Assembly: GCA_001557505.1 (NCBI GenBank)
Contig: LSAX01000008.1
Coordinates: 1,984,001 to 2,048,000, forward strand
Length of the DNA: 64,000 nucleotides
Direction of reading: 5' to 3'
DNA from: Reticulascus tulasneorum
Taxonomy: Eukaryota; Ascomycota; Sordariomycetes; Glomerellales; Reticulascaceae
The notes under the pieces are model-generated. The model had not been told where the DNA came from. It saw only the letters and a program-made list of their open reading frames with translations, and searched no databases. Below are positions 1 through 11,000 of the stretch, in pieces (within the stretch, counting starts at the first letter, position 1; every line of letters starts with the position of its first letter). The position numbers were made by a program, and so were the translations under genes.

Positions 1-6
1 ACTCAC

Positions 7-225
7 TTGCGTGTTGGCTTGCCTTGAACAAGCTCAATGGCACATGATATGGCACCCCGGTGAAGCCATCCGTAGGCATCCACGGCCAGGGTCTCACCGG
101 CGAACTTCTTGAGCTCTGTGGGTCTGTGAATGGACTTGAGAAGAGGAAGAAGGCCTATACGAGGCACGGTCAGAACACGGGCGATTAGGACGTGTGAGAG
201 CGGATATGTTACCAGAAACACCCAT
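7..225 (-). CDS. EXO1: Exonuclease 1 (5' part, runs off the left edge)
   Basis: This is the N-terminus of the 5'-to-3' exonuclease and flap nuclease of the XPG/FEN1 family, which acts in mismatch repair and in resection of DNA breaks in the nucleus. Exon 1 is only 13 nt (213-225), starting at the ATG whose complement is 223-225. A 58-nt intron (155-212, GTAAC...TATAG) follows, and exon 2 is 7-154. The splice restores the family signature MGVSGLLPLLKSIHRP, followed by VDAYGWLHRG, the N-terminal XPG block whose Asp is a metal-site residue in the family. A second donor (GTGAGT, 1-6) lies at the edge just after GKPTR, the place where the family continues into the rest of the nuclease domain. The tiny first exon makes this start easy to miss. 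The gene is divergent from TMA16. Confidence 0.93.
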
Positions 226-990
226 TGTTGATATTCGACAACAGCTGCAAACCGGCTGATCAGAAATTCTGCAGGCCCTCGCGTCCGATGAAGACTCTTC
301 TGTCCAGCACACAGGGTGATTGCTCAGGTGGTTAGTACAGGAAGTTCAGATAATCCATCTGATGACAGTGAAGACGCGTAAAGAGCCCCACCAACGCGAG
401 TCGTGAGTCAGGACGTGACCCGTTAGTTAACCGAGAGACGGAATGTAAACACAAGGATGGATGCACCGGAATATAACAGAGATGAAGCGGCTGTAATCGA
501 AAGCACGCAGTAGAGGACGTCGGCTTGGAAGTGAATTGGAAGGTATTCGGAAGGGTGTGGAGAGGGAGGAAGGTGAAGGTGGAGCGGAAGTGGTTGCTGC
601 CAGGAATGCTGTTGTGCCTGTGTGTTCCCCGGGTCTACTGAGGGTAGGCCTGGCCACCACCTAAATTGGAACGCGGGTGCTAAATCGCGTCCTATCGCGA
701 CTTTTTTCGGGGCCGCAGGGTTGCCTAAAGCAGTTAGTGTCAGCCACTCGGCATTTCCAGAGCAACGTCATGGTCGAAGCCACAGGCCCACCAATCGCGG
801 GAAAGACCCTTAAGGCGCCCCACCTCAAATTTTCTGGCGGGGTGATACACCGTTCACTCAGTGAATTTTTTTAATAGCGACCTGGCCCACGGCCAACGGG
901 AGAAGAGGAAAAAGGATTCCCTTCGACAACAATCTACAGAAACTTAACTCGAGCTCGACCAGCTCCAGAAGCTTTCACCCTTCGCCCAAG
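226..990. promoter_or_regulatory. Shared divergent promoter between EXO1 and TMA16
   Basis: About 765 nt lie between two start codons on opposite strands, so both promoters must sit here. No convincing ORF is present: the open frames are short and overlap in several frames. An ACGCGT hexamer lies at 374-379 on the EXO1 side. Short T-runs and a GC-rich stretch occur near 680-720. I see no TATA box that I would assign with confidence. Confidence 0.6.
374..379. promoter_or_regulatory. MluI cell-cycle box (ACGCGT) upstream of EXO1
   Basis: A palindromic ACGCGT lies about 150 nt upstream of the EXO1 start codon. In yeasts this hexamer is the binding site of MBF, which drives G1/S transcription of DNA replication and repair genes. 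The match and its position are seen directly; regulation by an MBF-like factor is inferred. Confidence 0.35.
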
Positions 991-1734
991 ATGCCCAAGA
1001 GTCTGGAAAAAGCACGGAAGCACATTGCAAAGAAGAGGAATGGCACGGTCGATGCTCTCCACCTGTACTCACGCGACTCCAAGAGGCTGCACAGAGCCTC
1101 CTTGCGGGATCAGAAACTAGAAAAGCTCGCTGGGGCGAGGAGCAAAAAGGAACAGCCACTTCGTGAGGCCGCCCCGCCCGAACCAGGCAGTTCCGAAACA
1201 GATAAGCTAACAGGGAACAAACTCTAGTCGATCGCGCTGCTTTCTTCCAAGCAGCCAGTCGCGAAAAGGGCACTGCGCCGCTTGAGCTGGATGCCATCCA
1301 GGAGCTGATCAAGGCGTGAGTCTTTCATCCCTCTATTCTGTCTCAGCCCTCTCAACACTCAAGACTGATGGGAAACAGCTATGTGCACCAATACGACGAA
1401 GAGTATGATTCGGTCAAGAAGACTCGCCGATCGGGGAGACCTCCAAGTGTGAGGGAGGACCTTCTCAAGCTAAAGATCGAGGGCCTTGAGACCGAGCACA
1501 AGAATGGTTTCTGTAAGTCCAAGCCCTGGTGAACCAGATCCTTTGTACTCCCGCCGTCGGTCCGACTGACTATGCAATGCCATAGTTGTTCCTGATCTCA
1601 CTAAGGATGAGAACGTCCAACTGCTGGGCCGCTGGGAGGGTTCCTGGGCTTATCTCTCTTCCGTCGCCTGGGTCCGAATCTCAGGCGAGGGCATTGTCAA
1701 GGCCTCCGGCTTTCCTCCCCAAGGCGCCAACTAG
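991..1734 (+). CDS. TMA16: Translation machinery-associated protein 16
   Basis: Small basic protein of the Tma16 family, known in yeast to associate with pre-60S ribosomes. Four exons: 991-1162, 1228-1315, 1379-1512 and 1586-1734 (180 aa). The three introns (1163-1227, 1316-1378, 1513-1585) have GTGAG, GTGAGT and GTAAG donors and AG acceptors, and phases match throughout. The N-terminus MPKSLEKARKHIAKK and the block SRDSKRLHRASLRDQKLEKL are the basic, helical signature of the family. Exon 2 gives the conserved LDRAAFFQAA, and exon 4 the conserved C-terminal LLGRWEGSW and VAWVRISGEG. Intron 1 would otherwise read through to an early stop at about residue 79, so the spliced model is needed. Length fits the family. 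Confidence 0.93.
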
Positions 1735-3013
1735 AAAGAGCAATTGTGACGGGGGCTCTGGCGATTCCAGAGTCTTCCATGGCACGAAGGGCCTTGTCCC
1801 GGAGTAACGGCTTGTTTGAGGACTCGCTGCCGCCCTCCTGGTCGGCTGTACTTTCTGCGTACGGGTTCTGTGATGCATTGCGAGGGGCGTTTACGGCGTT
1901 GTCTGAGACAGTTTGGGTCGAGACGGAGATGCGTTTGGCCAAGACAGATTTCTCCGGTTACATACATCACGAATGAACACTAGCGCTGCCATGGCGAGCT
2001 CCTCGTTTACGGCAATCGCGGACTTTGCCCACTAATTCCCCGGCATATCAGCCATGTCTTTCCTCTCCGTTACACAAGCTCTCGATAGAGCTAGCCAAGA
2101 GCGTGGCTGCATATCGCTCGTTGGCAATGGCTTGTTAATTGAGTGCTTGCAGCTGCAACCGAGCCTGCCAGCCACGATTATGGTCCTCATGGGTTGGTTG
2201 ATCTTGCAACGGCTACAGCTGCCGTTATGAATCCGGCGATTATTCCCAATAGTCTATTCAGTTATTTGCTTTGATCTTCTCCCCCTTGGAACTGTCTCTT
2301 TGATTGTGTCACCTTGCCAAGCGGCAAGGAGGCTGTTGCGGGCCGCTGCTTTACGCTTCTCGCCGCTCGTGGCAACCTCGTCGACTTCCAGTGTCTTGGG
2401 CTTCTTTATTCGAGGTAGGCAGGCAGCCGACCATGGCGTGAACTGCCTCTCCTGGCTCCTTCTCTCCTCCAGATACTCGGGTCTCTGCCGAGTCCCGATC
2501 ATCTGCTCCAAGCCTTTATTTGTCCTTCGTTCCTCGCACCTACTTAAGCCAGATCTATCTGCTTTTCTATTCTCCAAGTGCTACATGGCACAGCTGGTAA
2601 CTGCCTCCAGACTCTAACTTCGCCGGGTTACATGCCGAGTTCTGTTACTTGTAACCTCAAAGTGCCTCTGAGTTTGTTGTCCTGTAACCCAATGCATCTG
2701 TGGTATCGTGAGTGAGCTGTACGTCCCGAAGCAAGATGGTTTGTCAGGCATTACCGAAGATGCAACCTTGGGTCTGCCACGACTGCTTCTAGAAGTGCTC
2801 CCGTCAACCCGTTACGCTGGCTACATCGTGATGTACATTTCTAATGCTACACGCGGTATTGGAATCTAGATAAGTCTCGCATGGGGATCTAAATTATGCT
2901 TGCAGCTGCTGCTGTTGTCCTCCCCTCACTTACAGTCTACTTACCATCTGGCTTTTCGCGTGCTCCATGTCAACCCTCTGGCTGCTCTTCGTCCTCTGCA
3001 GTGAACGCTCATA
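1735..3013. other. Intergenic region, no firm gene
   Basis: About 1.3 kb between TMA16 and the small Cys-rich gene. A minus-strand open frame (2254-2577) reads as a lysine/arginine-rich tail (see findings), but its first codon is not ATG and no upstream exon was identified. The other open frames overlap each other and have no recognisable domains. Confidence 0.5.
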
Positions 3014-3296
3014 GTATGAAGATCTCTCTATCTAAGCGATTGAATATACTAACAATTTGCAGAACATGTGCAAGTACGTGACGCACCTACGAGTCTGCTA
3101 TGTTTGCAAGATCACAAACACGGTTCTCATATCCGAGAGACCATGCCGACCAGCCAAGAGGAATGGACTCTTTGGGAACTGCCAGAGTGGCACATCGAAT
3201 GAAAGGAGCATCACGGAACATCAGTGCTGGAAGTGCAAAGAGAACGTGATGCGCATAGCTCAGTCGCAGTCTTTACAGCAATTAGAGCTTCATTGA
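3014..3296 (+). CDS. Small Cys-rich hypothetical protein (76 aa) with 5'-leader intron
   Basis: The coding region is 3066-3296. An apparently perfect intron (3014-3062: GTATGA donor, TACTAAC branch site, TTTGCAG acceptor) ends 3 nt before the ATG, so the leader is spliced. The protein has seven cysteines at residues 2, 11, 14, 27, 39, 54 and 57, including CYVC and CWKC pairs, with aromatic and glycine residues around GLFGNC. This spacing looks like a small metal-binding knuckle, and short proteins of this style are common, unnamed, in filamentous fungi. It has no signal peptide or membrane segment, so it is probably intracellular. Function is unknown. The strong intron and clean Cys pattern support it as real; the short length keeps confidence moderate. 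Confidence 0.55.
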
Positions 3297-3788
3297 ACGG
3301 CATCGAATAGCAGTGATGGTAATCTGAGCAATAAGGATGACTATAAGGTCTTTCTATAAGAACAGAACTACTGAGCAAGTGGAGTCAGGTATTTGGGACT
3401 GGAGCTGGACAATCAGCATTGCCCACAGCGGCCATCAGCATGTCGTCAGATTTGCTAAAAGTCTCTGCTTGGAAAGTACACCACTCGTTCAATCATTTGG
3501 GATCGCAATTGTCTGTACTTCAATCATGAATATGGAGGATACACAGATGGATCCAAAAGCAGCCTTACAAGTAAATGGAGAGCATACTACCCAAGGTACT
3601 GTACGTAGTAAGCCGTGCACGGGCCATCGGGCTATCGGAGATCGGGCCCACTTTATACCGAATTTTGATCTGAGCCAGAAAATTTTGGGAGCTCTCTGCA
3701 AAGCTTCCCGCGCTCCTGAACCATCCATATCCCAAATTAATCACATTCTTTCTCAAAGCCCAGTCCTCTACCCCAACCAGCCAGCAAG
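3297..3788. promoter_or_regulatory. MAM33 upstream region
   Basis: About 490 nt upstream of the MAM33 start, holding its promoter and leader. A long open frame here (3337-3810) overlaps the start of MAM33 in another frame and has no recognisable features, so I treat it as chance. The last 60 nt before the ATG are CA/CT-rich, like other leaders in this window. Confidence 0.5.
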
Positions 3789-4776
3789 ATGCTTTCCATC
3801 AGAAACCTAGCGCGGTCTGCGCCCCGAAATCTCACCCGCCTCACCTCCACTGCCCTCAGACAATCATCAGCCCGACCCAGCGCATTCGTGAAAACCTCCT
3901 CCTTAGCATATCTGCCCACACAACGAGCATCCGCCTTCTCCACCTCCGTCTTCCGAAGAGCGGCGTCTGGGGAGACAGACGAGGAGCTGGTTGCGAAGTT
4001 GGATAGCGAGCTCCAGTTCGAGGAGGAAGTCAAGCAGAATGAGCAGCTTCCTGCCAGCGTCAAGGATTTCTTGGATAACAGCCCCTTTGAGCTCGAGGAT
4101 GTCCCAGGCAAGGAGGAGGTCAGGCTGACACGAACATTTGGCGAAGAGAAGTAAGTTGTATTCCTTTGCACCTTCGGGTGGCTTGACCATTCATTCTAAT
4201 GCGCATAGAATCACCGTCTCCTTCTCCATCGCCGACCTCGCCAACTACGACCCCGACATGTTCGATCAGGACCGTGCCATGGAAGACGCCGAAGATTTCG
4301 ATCCTGAGGCCATCCAAAACTCCAACAAGCAACGCAATGTTCCGTCCTCGGGTGGCGCGCGCTCTGCTCCTGCAGAGGAAGAAGTTGAAGACGAGGAGGC
4401 CGACCTAGAGGACGAAGCCGCACCACCTTGCCGCCTGAACATCATCATCGAGAAGCCCGGCAAGACGCCAGGCGCACTGAACATTGACGCCTCGGCCCAG
4501 GATGGTGCTATCGTCGTCGAGAACATGTTCTACTACGAGAACGCTGCGCTGGCCCACGCCTCATCTCCCGAAGATGCCCATGCTAGGACCGATGTCTACC
4601 CCGGCCCACCCTTCGGCAGCCTCGATGAGGACTTGCAGATCCTGATGGAGCGGTACCTGGAGGAGCGAGGCATCACTCAGGCATTGGCTGTCTTTGCGCC
4701 AGACTACATTGACGTCAAGGAGCAGAGGGAGTACGTCCGGTGGTTGAGCAACATGAAGGGCTTTGTGGATGCGTAG
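3789..4776 (+). CDS. MAM33: Mitochondrial acidic matrix protein, p32/gC1qBP family
   Basis: Two exons, 3789-4150 and 4209-4776, with a 58-nt intron (GTAAGT...CGCATAG); 309 aa. The first ~55 residues are rich in Arg, Ser, Ala and Thr with no acidic residues, and contain RASAFSTSVFRR, a typical mitochondrial presequence. The mature part is acidic: an N-terminal helix (DEELVAKLDSELQFEEEVK), then the beta-rich core containing ITVSFSIADLANYD, an acidic insert (EEEVEDEEADLEDE) and the conserved C-terminal segment LQILMERYLEERGI, ending in WLSNMKGFVDA. Family members form doughnut-shaped trimers in the mitochondrial matrix and support mitochondrial ribosome function and respiration. Length is slightly above the yeast protein because of the acidic insert. 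Confidence 0.93.
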
Positions 4777-5698
4777 ATTGGGAGAATGATAGGAGATAGA
4801 CGACTCCTTGTGTACGATCGTTGAAGCTTCTTGGCTGTCTTAAAAACTTTTTCCACTCAACCGCGTGTACCATAGACTAGCCTGGCTGGAAGCTAGCTCA
4901 TACAGGGAGATGTAATGATATGTGTTCTCTTGTACCCAGATGTCTAGGGTGTTCTTTTTATGTCCATCCTATTTCTTGGGCATCTTCGCATTACAGGCAT
5001 AGTTGGACAATCGATCTGAGGCTCGCTCGCTACTATCCAAGGTGTTCCAACGCAACAAGATCTGCGGTGAGGGCTTCCAGCGGCATCCAGACAAGTCCCT
5101 CGTCAACTCCTGGTCAGTTTGTGATATTTGCTCCCTGTGCAGGGACTGGACTTACTTCACTGAAGAAATCACATGATGCCGTGCGCCCAATTCTCTTTTG
5201 GAGATATGCGAGTTAGCCCGGGACGCAGTGTGGCGTATCTGTGAATTCTGAGATGCACGAAGGCGGAGTTGAACATGTTCCGAGCACAACCCTCTTGCGT
5301 TGCATATATATAATTAATATCATTATTGTTGACTCAAGGATTATCTGAGACGATTTACGCTACTTGTTGTGATGAGGATCGGACTTATATGACTTGCTAT
5401 GTGGGCTAGTCATCTGCTTGTTGTACTGGGTCTCCATGATCCAGGTAGACTGGAAGTTGTGCAGCTTTGAAACCTGTTGGTATAACTTTCCTTTAAGAGT
5501 TGAACGAAATGAGTTTCGCGACTAAACCGTTAACGCAGTCGCAGCTCCTTGAAATCTAACTCGGTCATATCTATGTAAGAAGCTTAACTGTTCTTTGAGG
5601 GCAGTCCATGCCACGTTGTGTCTTAAGCGGCCGTTGTAAACCAAGAAAGAAAAGTGACAGAAACATGTTCTGATACAAATTTACCGGACTGCTCTCAG
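4777..5698. other. Intergenic region, AT-rich in part
   Basis: MAM33 3' flank, then a region with an AT-rich patch (about 5306-5335, TATATATAATTAATATCATTATTG). No gene is supported. The N-terminal half of a full 2EXR domain, which might be expected just upstream of the next gene, was not found in any frame. Confidence 0.45.
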
Positions 5699-6430
5699 AT
5701 GGCGGCTGCCTGTTTTGGGCAGTTCCCTAAGTATATATCTGATGCGTTTAGCAAGACTGATCCTTTCGCGCATCCCGAACAGATGCTTCGATACCAGCAA
5801 ATTCGCACCCTCCGCGGCATCAACAGAGAGACACAGGCTGTGTCATACAAGAAATATCACCCCTTCACGTACCGCAATGCCCAGGGGTTCAGGGTCTGGG
5901 TTTGTCCTCAAATGGACAAGTTCACGCCTTGGTTTCAAGTATACTCACTACCAGCCCTTGGCTACTCATCTGTCATCAACAGTTTTGAGCCCCTACTTCA
6001 AATTATGGCCCTCAATACCCTGCAAGGGCGACATATACCGGCAGTCCACGCGCAGTTGCAGTGCGTCAAACAGCTTGTCTTTCCATTGGGTCTTCTTCAA
6101 GAGCCAAACGCCGCCGTTTTGAAGACTCTAGCGAGCCTCTCTGGCTTGAAAGACATCTGGATTGTCCTCCATGGGATCCCCGGGGAGGAAATCTGGCAGT
6201 CTGAGGACACCGACAACTATTATTGGCGTCAAGGGCGGCGTCCACGCTCTGGGACTAGATCCTGGGTCTGCCGGGAGATAGATAGCTGGCAGATGGGCCA
6301 TTGTGTACCAGACCTTGATCTTCTGCTACAGGACTACAGATCTCGTGGTATAAGGGAGCATATTGTCGAGTACGAAGCCTTGATCGAAAGCCATCGATTT
6401 TCATGTTGCACGAAGGGGATGCGTCGATGA
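5699..6430 (+). CDS. 2EXR-like hypothetical protein, N-terminally short
   Basis: Single-exon frame of 243 aa from the first in-frame ATG (5699-5701); the same frame is open back to 5627 but without another ATG. The segment RGINRETQAVSYKKYHPFTYRN matches the second half of the 2EXR domain, where fungal members have a (V/I)NRE(S/T)RA.AL..Y motif, followed by a VWV-type strand. The usual first half (LP.EIR..IW) is absent. The C-terminal ~150 residues carry alternating hydrophobic segments (e.g. LQCVKQLVFPLGLLQ, LSGLKDIWIVLHG) typical of this fungal family, whose function is unknown. It could be an intact short member, a member with an unrecognised first exon, or a 5'-truncated relic. A related but broken copy lies at 31172-32154. 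Confidence 0.5.
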   Translation: MAAACFGQFPKYISDAFSKTDPFAHPEQMLRYQQIRTLRGINRETQAVSYKKYHPFTYRNAQGFRVWVCPQMDKFTPWFQVYSLPALGYSSVINSFEPLLQIMALNTLQGRHIPAVHAQLQCVKQLVFPLGLLQEPNAAVLKTLASLSGLKDIWIVLHGIPGEEIWQSEDTDNYYWRQGRRPRSGTRSWVCREIDSWQMGHCVPDLDLLLQDYRSRGIREHIVEYEALIESHRFSCCTKGMRR

Positions 6431-7991
6431 ACTAATATTTAGTTGTCCTGACATCACCTTGTTAGCAACCCTGCATCTATCGGCCATGGGATTCTTTGCA
6501 AACAGAAACGGGATAGAGGTTGGCTCTATTTTAGGGTGGCAATATAACAAGCAGCGACAACTGGAGAATAACCATTGAGATATCATATCTACTACGAACA
6601 AGCTCTGCAGATGATTTGCCCTTCAGACTTTGCCAAGCCAAGTCATCGAGACCCCCTGGTTGGGCACTTCCTAACTCGCATTGATCTAGTAACTCTCCAG
6701 TACGGAGTTCGCAAGGTGCACAACTGAAGACTCTAGATTGAAGTCCTGTTCAAGGCCGCGAGCCACTCCATGTTTAGATTTACCAAACCAACGCATCAGA
6801 CAATATTGCCACATACAATATAAAAACATTCTCCCGCGCATGCTGTTCAGACTCACATACCTATGCCTCCGTAACAATGACGATCTCCATTCGGCTGATG
6901 GGAACTGGCACGGATTCAGGGACTCGCCACAGGTGAAACATGACCTGTTCGTGCTCTTGAATGGAGGATGATTCGCATGTTATGTGCCCTTGGGAAACTT
7001 GGAACAGGATGCACAGGATGCGCTAGAGTACTAGCAGTTGTTGAAAAGCTGTGCGATAGCGACGCGTCAACCCAACGACAAGCAGGGAACAGTCACTACA
7101 TCCAATGCCTCTACAGTGCAGACGGCACTAGCCGGTCGCACATGTAGTCGCAGGAAAGCGTTGTGCCGATGACCATCTCTTCCACGGATATGTTGCCTGC
7201 CAGAAATACGCGAATAGGCCCAAAGACCAGATATAATGCACCAATGCCGCTCTTTCTTTCGACGGACCGGCTCCGTCGATGTCACAAGCTTAGCGTGAGC
7301 ACTTAACTCGGCCGGCTCGTAAAGGATCGAATCACCGTCGTATACCGAACACCAAAGTCGAAGGCCACGTAAGGTTACCACCACAACCTACCAGTCGTGC
7401 ACTGTCCTGGCTGAGAGTTCCAAGCAGGATAGCTTGAAGTATTTGCCTCGCGGCGGCTCGAACCATCTTTCTCGAAGAGTTCGAACGATAGTAGGTCCGT
7501 GTGTGATAGCCCATGCCCACTTGAACATGAACATGTCAAATTGTATGCGGAACGAGGAAGCCCCCTTGATACGCAACTTCGGCAGCGAGGTCCTGTCCAA
7601 GCATGTGCAAACCGTGCCGCCGACCGCCTGTCCAAGAGCTTGTGGAAGAAACCAAGGCTCCACGCCGTGTATTCCTGCTCTTCGATGCACGATCTTGCCG
7701 ACAACCTATCCGGTAGCTGCCTCGCCATGCAGGAGGATTCTTCGTGGACATCAAAGCTGATGGTGGGCGGCGATGGTGTAAGAGTTCGACAGCAGCCGCG
7801 GATACTCCTCGAAGCTCCGCATTCTCATGTCCGGGAAAGTATGCTCGGGCTGTTGTCCTCAACTACCAGTTGCGATGCGACGATGGTATGAAGCTCAACC
7901 TTGTCGCGCAGTCGGTCGCCTCGAGGTCGTGGTCTTCGGTGACTTGCGCACACCCATTTCATCCTCAACCCAACGTCTCTTGCATGCAGCA

Positions 7992-8024
7992 GCATCATCC
8001 ACCATCATCCACCATCATTCATCA
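7992..8024. repeat. Short tandem repeat (CATCATCCAC-type)
   Basis: About three imperfect copies of a 10-nt unit based on CATCATCCAC. No coding context. Confidence 0.7.
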
Positions 8025-11000
8025 CTGCCTGTCCACAGGTAGCCACCCATCATCCCTCCTCTTGGCATCGGTCGGACCCCATCCGCATCGCCCACCGCAG
8101 TCGTAGTCGCGCATCCACACACCAAATCTTCAGTCGTCGAAACCATCGCAGCATTCCAAACCACAAAAGCGCAAAAGACCCATTGTCTCAAAAATCAGCG
8201 CGCCCACACCATTAAGAAGACCTTCGTCCCTTCCAAGCTCCTCTTTCAAAATCCCTCCCGCGGGGTTCGTGGCGAAATTGCGCCGAGAGAGGCTCCAAAA
8301 TGACGTGTGGCGATCCCGCCGATCCCCATCATGAACTCTCACCTGAAATGCTCCCCCATGATACAAATCGCCCCCATGTCTGTTTTAATCGGTTTTCATC
8401 ATCAATCCCCGGAAATCCACCCAGTTCTCGTATTCTTGCGCGATATATTTCACAGCAAAGGCAAGACGCAGACGCTCCAAGTTTGGCCATATTTTCATAT
8501 AGTTTCTACCCGTAAAATACGCAAAAAAACGCTCTCGTTGGGGAACCCGAATCTAGGAGACTGCAAATCCATATGCACGATTCCTGTGAAATTTCCCCGC
8601 TGATTTGCAAAGATCCGCAAATCAACTCCACAGCCGCAGCCCATATCTTGCAAATCCCTACCGTTCCTGCTCGCGGTCGCCGACCTCGTCCGCTCCAAAC
8701 CCTCCCACGTCGACGATCCAGACTTTGTTCTCATCCCAGGGTCCGCCGATCTTATCCCGATGCAACTCGAATCAGATATCCTCAGCCCTAGGGCAATCTC
8801 AAAGCAGATGTAACGAAAGTCGATCGCCGTTGGGAGCTCAACATGAAACGTTCGATTGACTCGCTGATCTGAATATCGCCCCAGTCAATTCGGGCTTCTC
8901 CGTGACGCCGAAGAGCTCCCGATAGCTCGACGCAGCTTCTCGTCTGTAGATCGTGCAGCTCTGGCCGAGGTTAAGAGCCGAGATCCAATGAAAGCTCTCG
9001 CTTGAGAGCTTTCATATGCCTGAGAGCTGCCGAGAAAAACTCTGACTTGAGTGGGAAAGGACGATCTTCATCACTCTGCGACTGCTGTCGACTGGGGAAA
9101 TCTCAGCAGGTCCGACGCCCCAGCGGCATCACACTGGTCGTCCTCTTATCAAAGGGACGGAGTCACCGGCCAGGGTCATTGTCCCCAATACACATCCAGC
9201 TGTGGCGAATGCCCTCAACTTTCCCGAACAGGAAACCTGCAGGGTGAATCGTCCGTTGCCATTGGCTCACCGTCAAGGCTTCATCGAGCGCGAAGTCCCC
9301 GGCACACATGAGTCCCAATATGTGGCTGACTGTCTGATAGTGTCGGCAGATCAGGTCCTCCTCAACTGCCAGTGCTGCCCAGGTCGTCCTTGTGGGGGGC
9401 AGCCTGTAGCTGCTGCTCAGGTGGCGAAGGCCATCTGCAGTCCTAATCAGTGGACGGACTCTGGCTCTCGCTTCTTGCTATCCAGCCTCCGCGGGCATGG
9501 CCTCCTCTTTATCCCCTCTCTCCTCAGCCCCTTGTGGCTAATAGGGGTCTCGATCGTCCCCCCATCGACCCCATCCTCGGTGATCCCAGGAGTCTGGACA
9601 CACCCGTAGGGATGTCACCCAATGAGCGGGTCTATTTCCCTGCTGATAGACAGTGACATCTGAGTCTGTGTGGACACAAGACACTCCCCCTTCCTGCACG
9701 ATTGGGGGTCTCTGTGGCGATTGCAGGAGGCTGGAGCCAGTGAGCTGTCGTTCCCTCTCCCACACCTCTCAATACTCCGTACCTACCACACTCCTCATTC
9801 GCTTCAGCCACGTCACTCTGTTTCGCTCTAGAACTGGGTGTGGCTCGTGAGCGGCAACTGAGCAGCCACATGAAGAAGGATCGGCGGCTTGGGCATGTCT
9901 GACAAGCGAGCCACCTCCACCTTTTGGCATTTCCCACCAAACTTTATCGCGCGTTTCACCCATCGCAAGACAGCAAGATGCCCTTGATCAGCTGAAATGC
10001 GGCATCTCGATATCCCCCTATTGGACGGCACCCCTTACGTGACGCGCGGTCGTGCTTAAGAGCCGGCGATCGCATCTCGGTGAGCGTTGGATGTGTCACC
10101 GAACGGACAACTCGCGGCGCCATCTGTGGCTAGTGCTCCTCGGTCGGTAAAGAGGCGTCACAAGATCAGAGTCACCGGCCATCTCTCCATGCAGAACACG
10201 CAAGCTGCTGCAGTCAAAGTAGCTCAGCGTATCTGAAACTCGACCTCACTTTGCGTAGCTATGCATCCCCCGCTCTCTCGCCATAGCCGAAGAGATATTC
10301 GCCCCTCGCCGGTCGATCGACGGCCGGATAGCCGCATCGGGCAGATGACCAGCCACGAAAGAGAGAGCAAGCCCAGGCCCGAGTGGATCGGGGGAGGGGA
10401 GCCTCAAGCCTCCCGCATCTCCAACCCCAACCGTGTACCCCATGTGTGGCGAGTGCAATCGGCCCCAGCCTTTGCCAAACTAGGACGCCTCACTTGTACC
10501 TGTACAAATGTTCTCTTTCTCCAAAAAGGACCCAGTCGATTGCGCTTGCATTGCAGTGCATATGCATGCCACTCAAGTGAACCGACCTGCCATCAGCTGT
10601 CCTCGCGCAGCAGCATGTACAGCAACCAGCAAGCAGCCTACACCAGATACTTCGTACTTAGCTCCTGGCCGGGCTGCACATGCAATGCGATGCGCTGGCA
10701 ATCTGTTTCTCCGGGTACCCCAATCTTAACATGGTGTTTCAATGTCCATGTAATTATTGCATGGCCAAATTCTGCCTGTCGTGTGGCCCGATAAAAATAA
10801 CCAGCAGATCAGATTATCTCCCCCTCGTGCATCGGACATTATTTGACATCCCACCCATGGTTCTGAGGCTGTGCTCCCATAGTACGCTGGGTATTTGCCA
10901 GAAGCTTTTGGTAGAGCATTCCGGCATAGCGGCCCACCTTGGAGACATGGATAGAGACACGGTTATTACTCTGTTTGGTTGCAGACAGATCCTGAAGATT

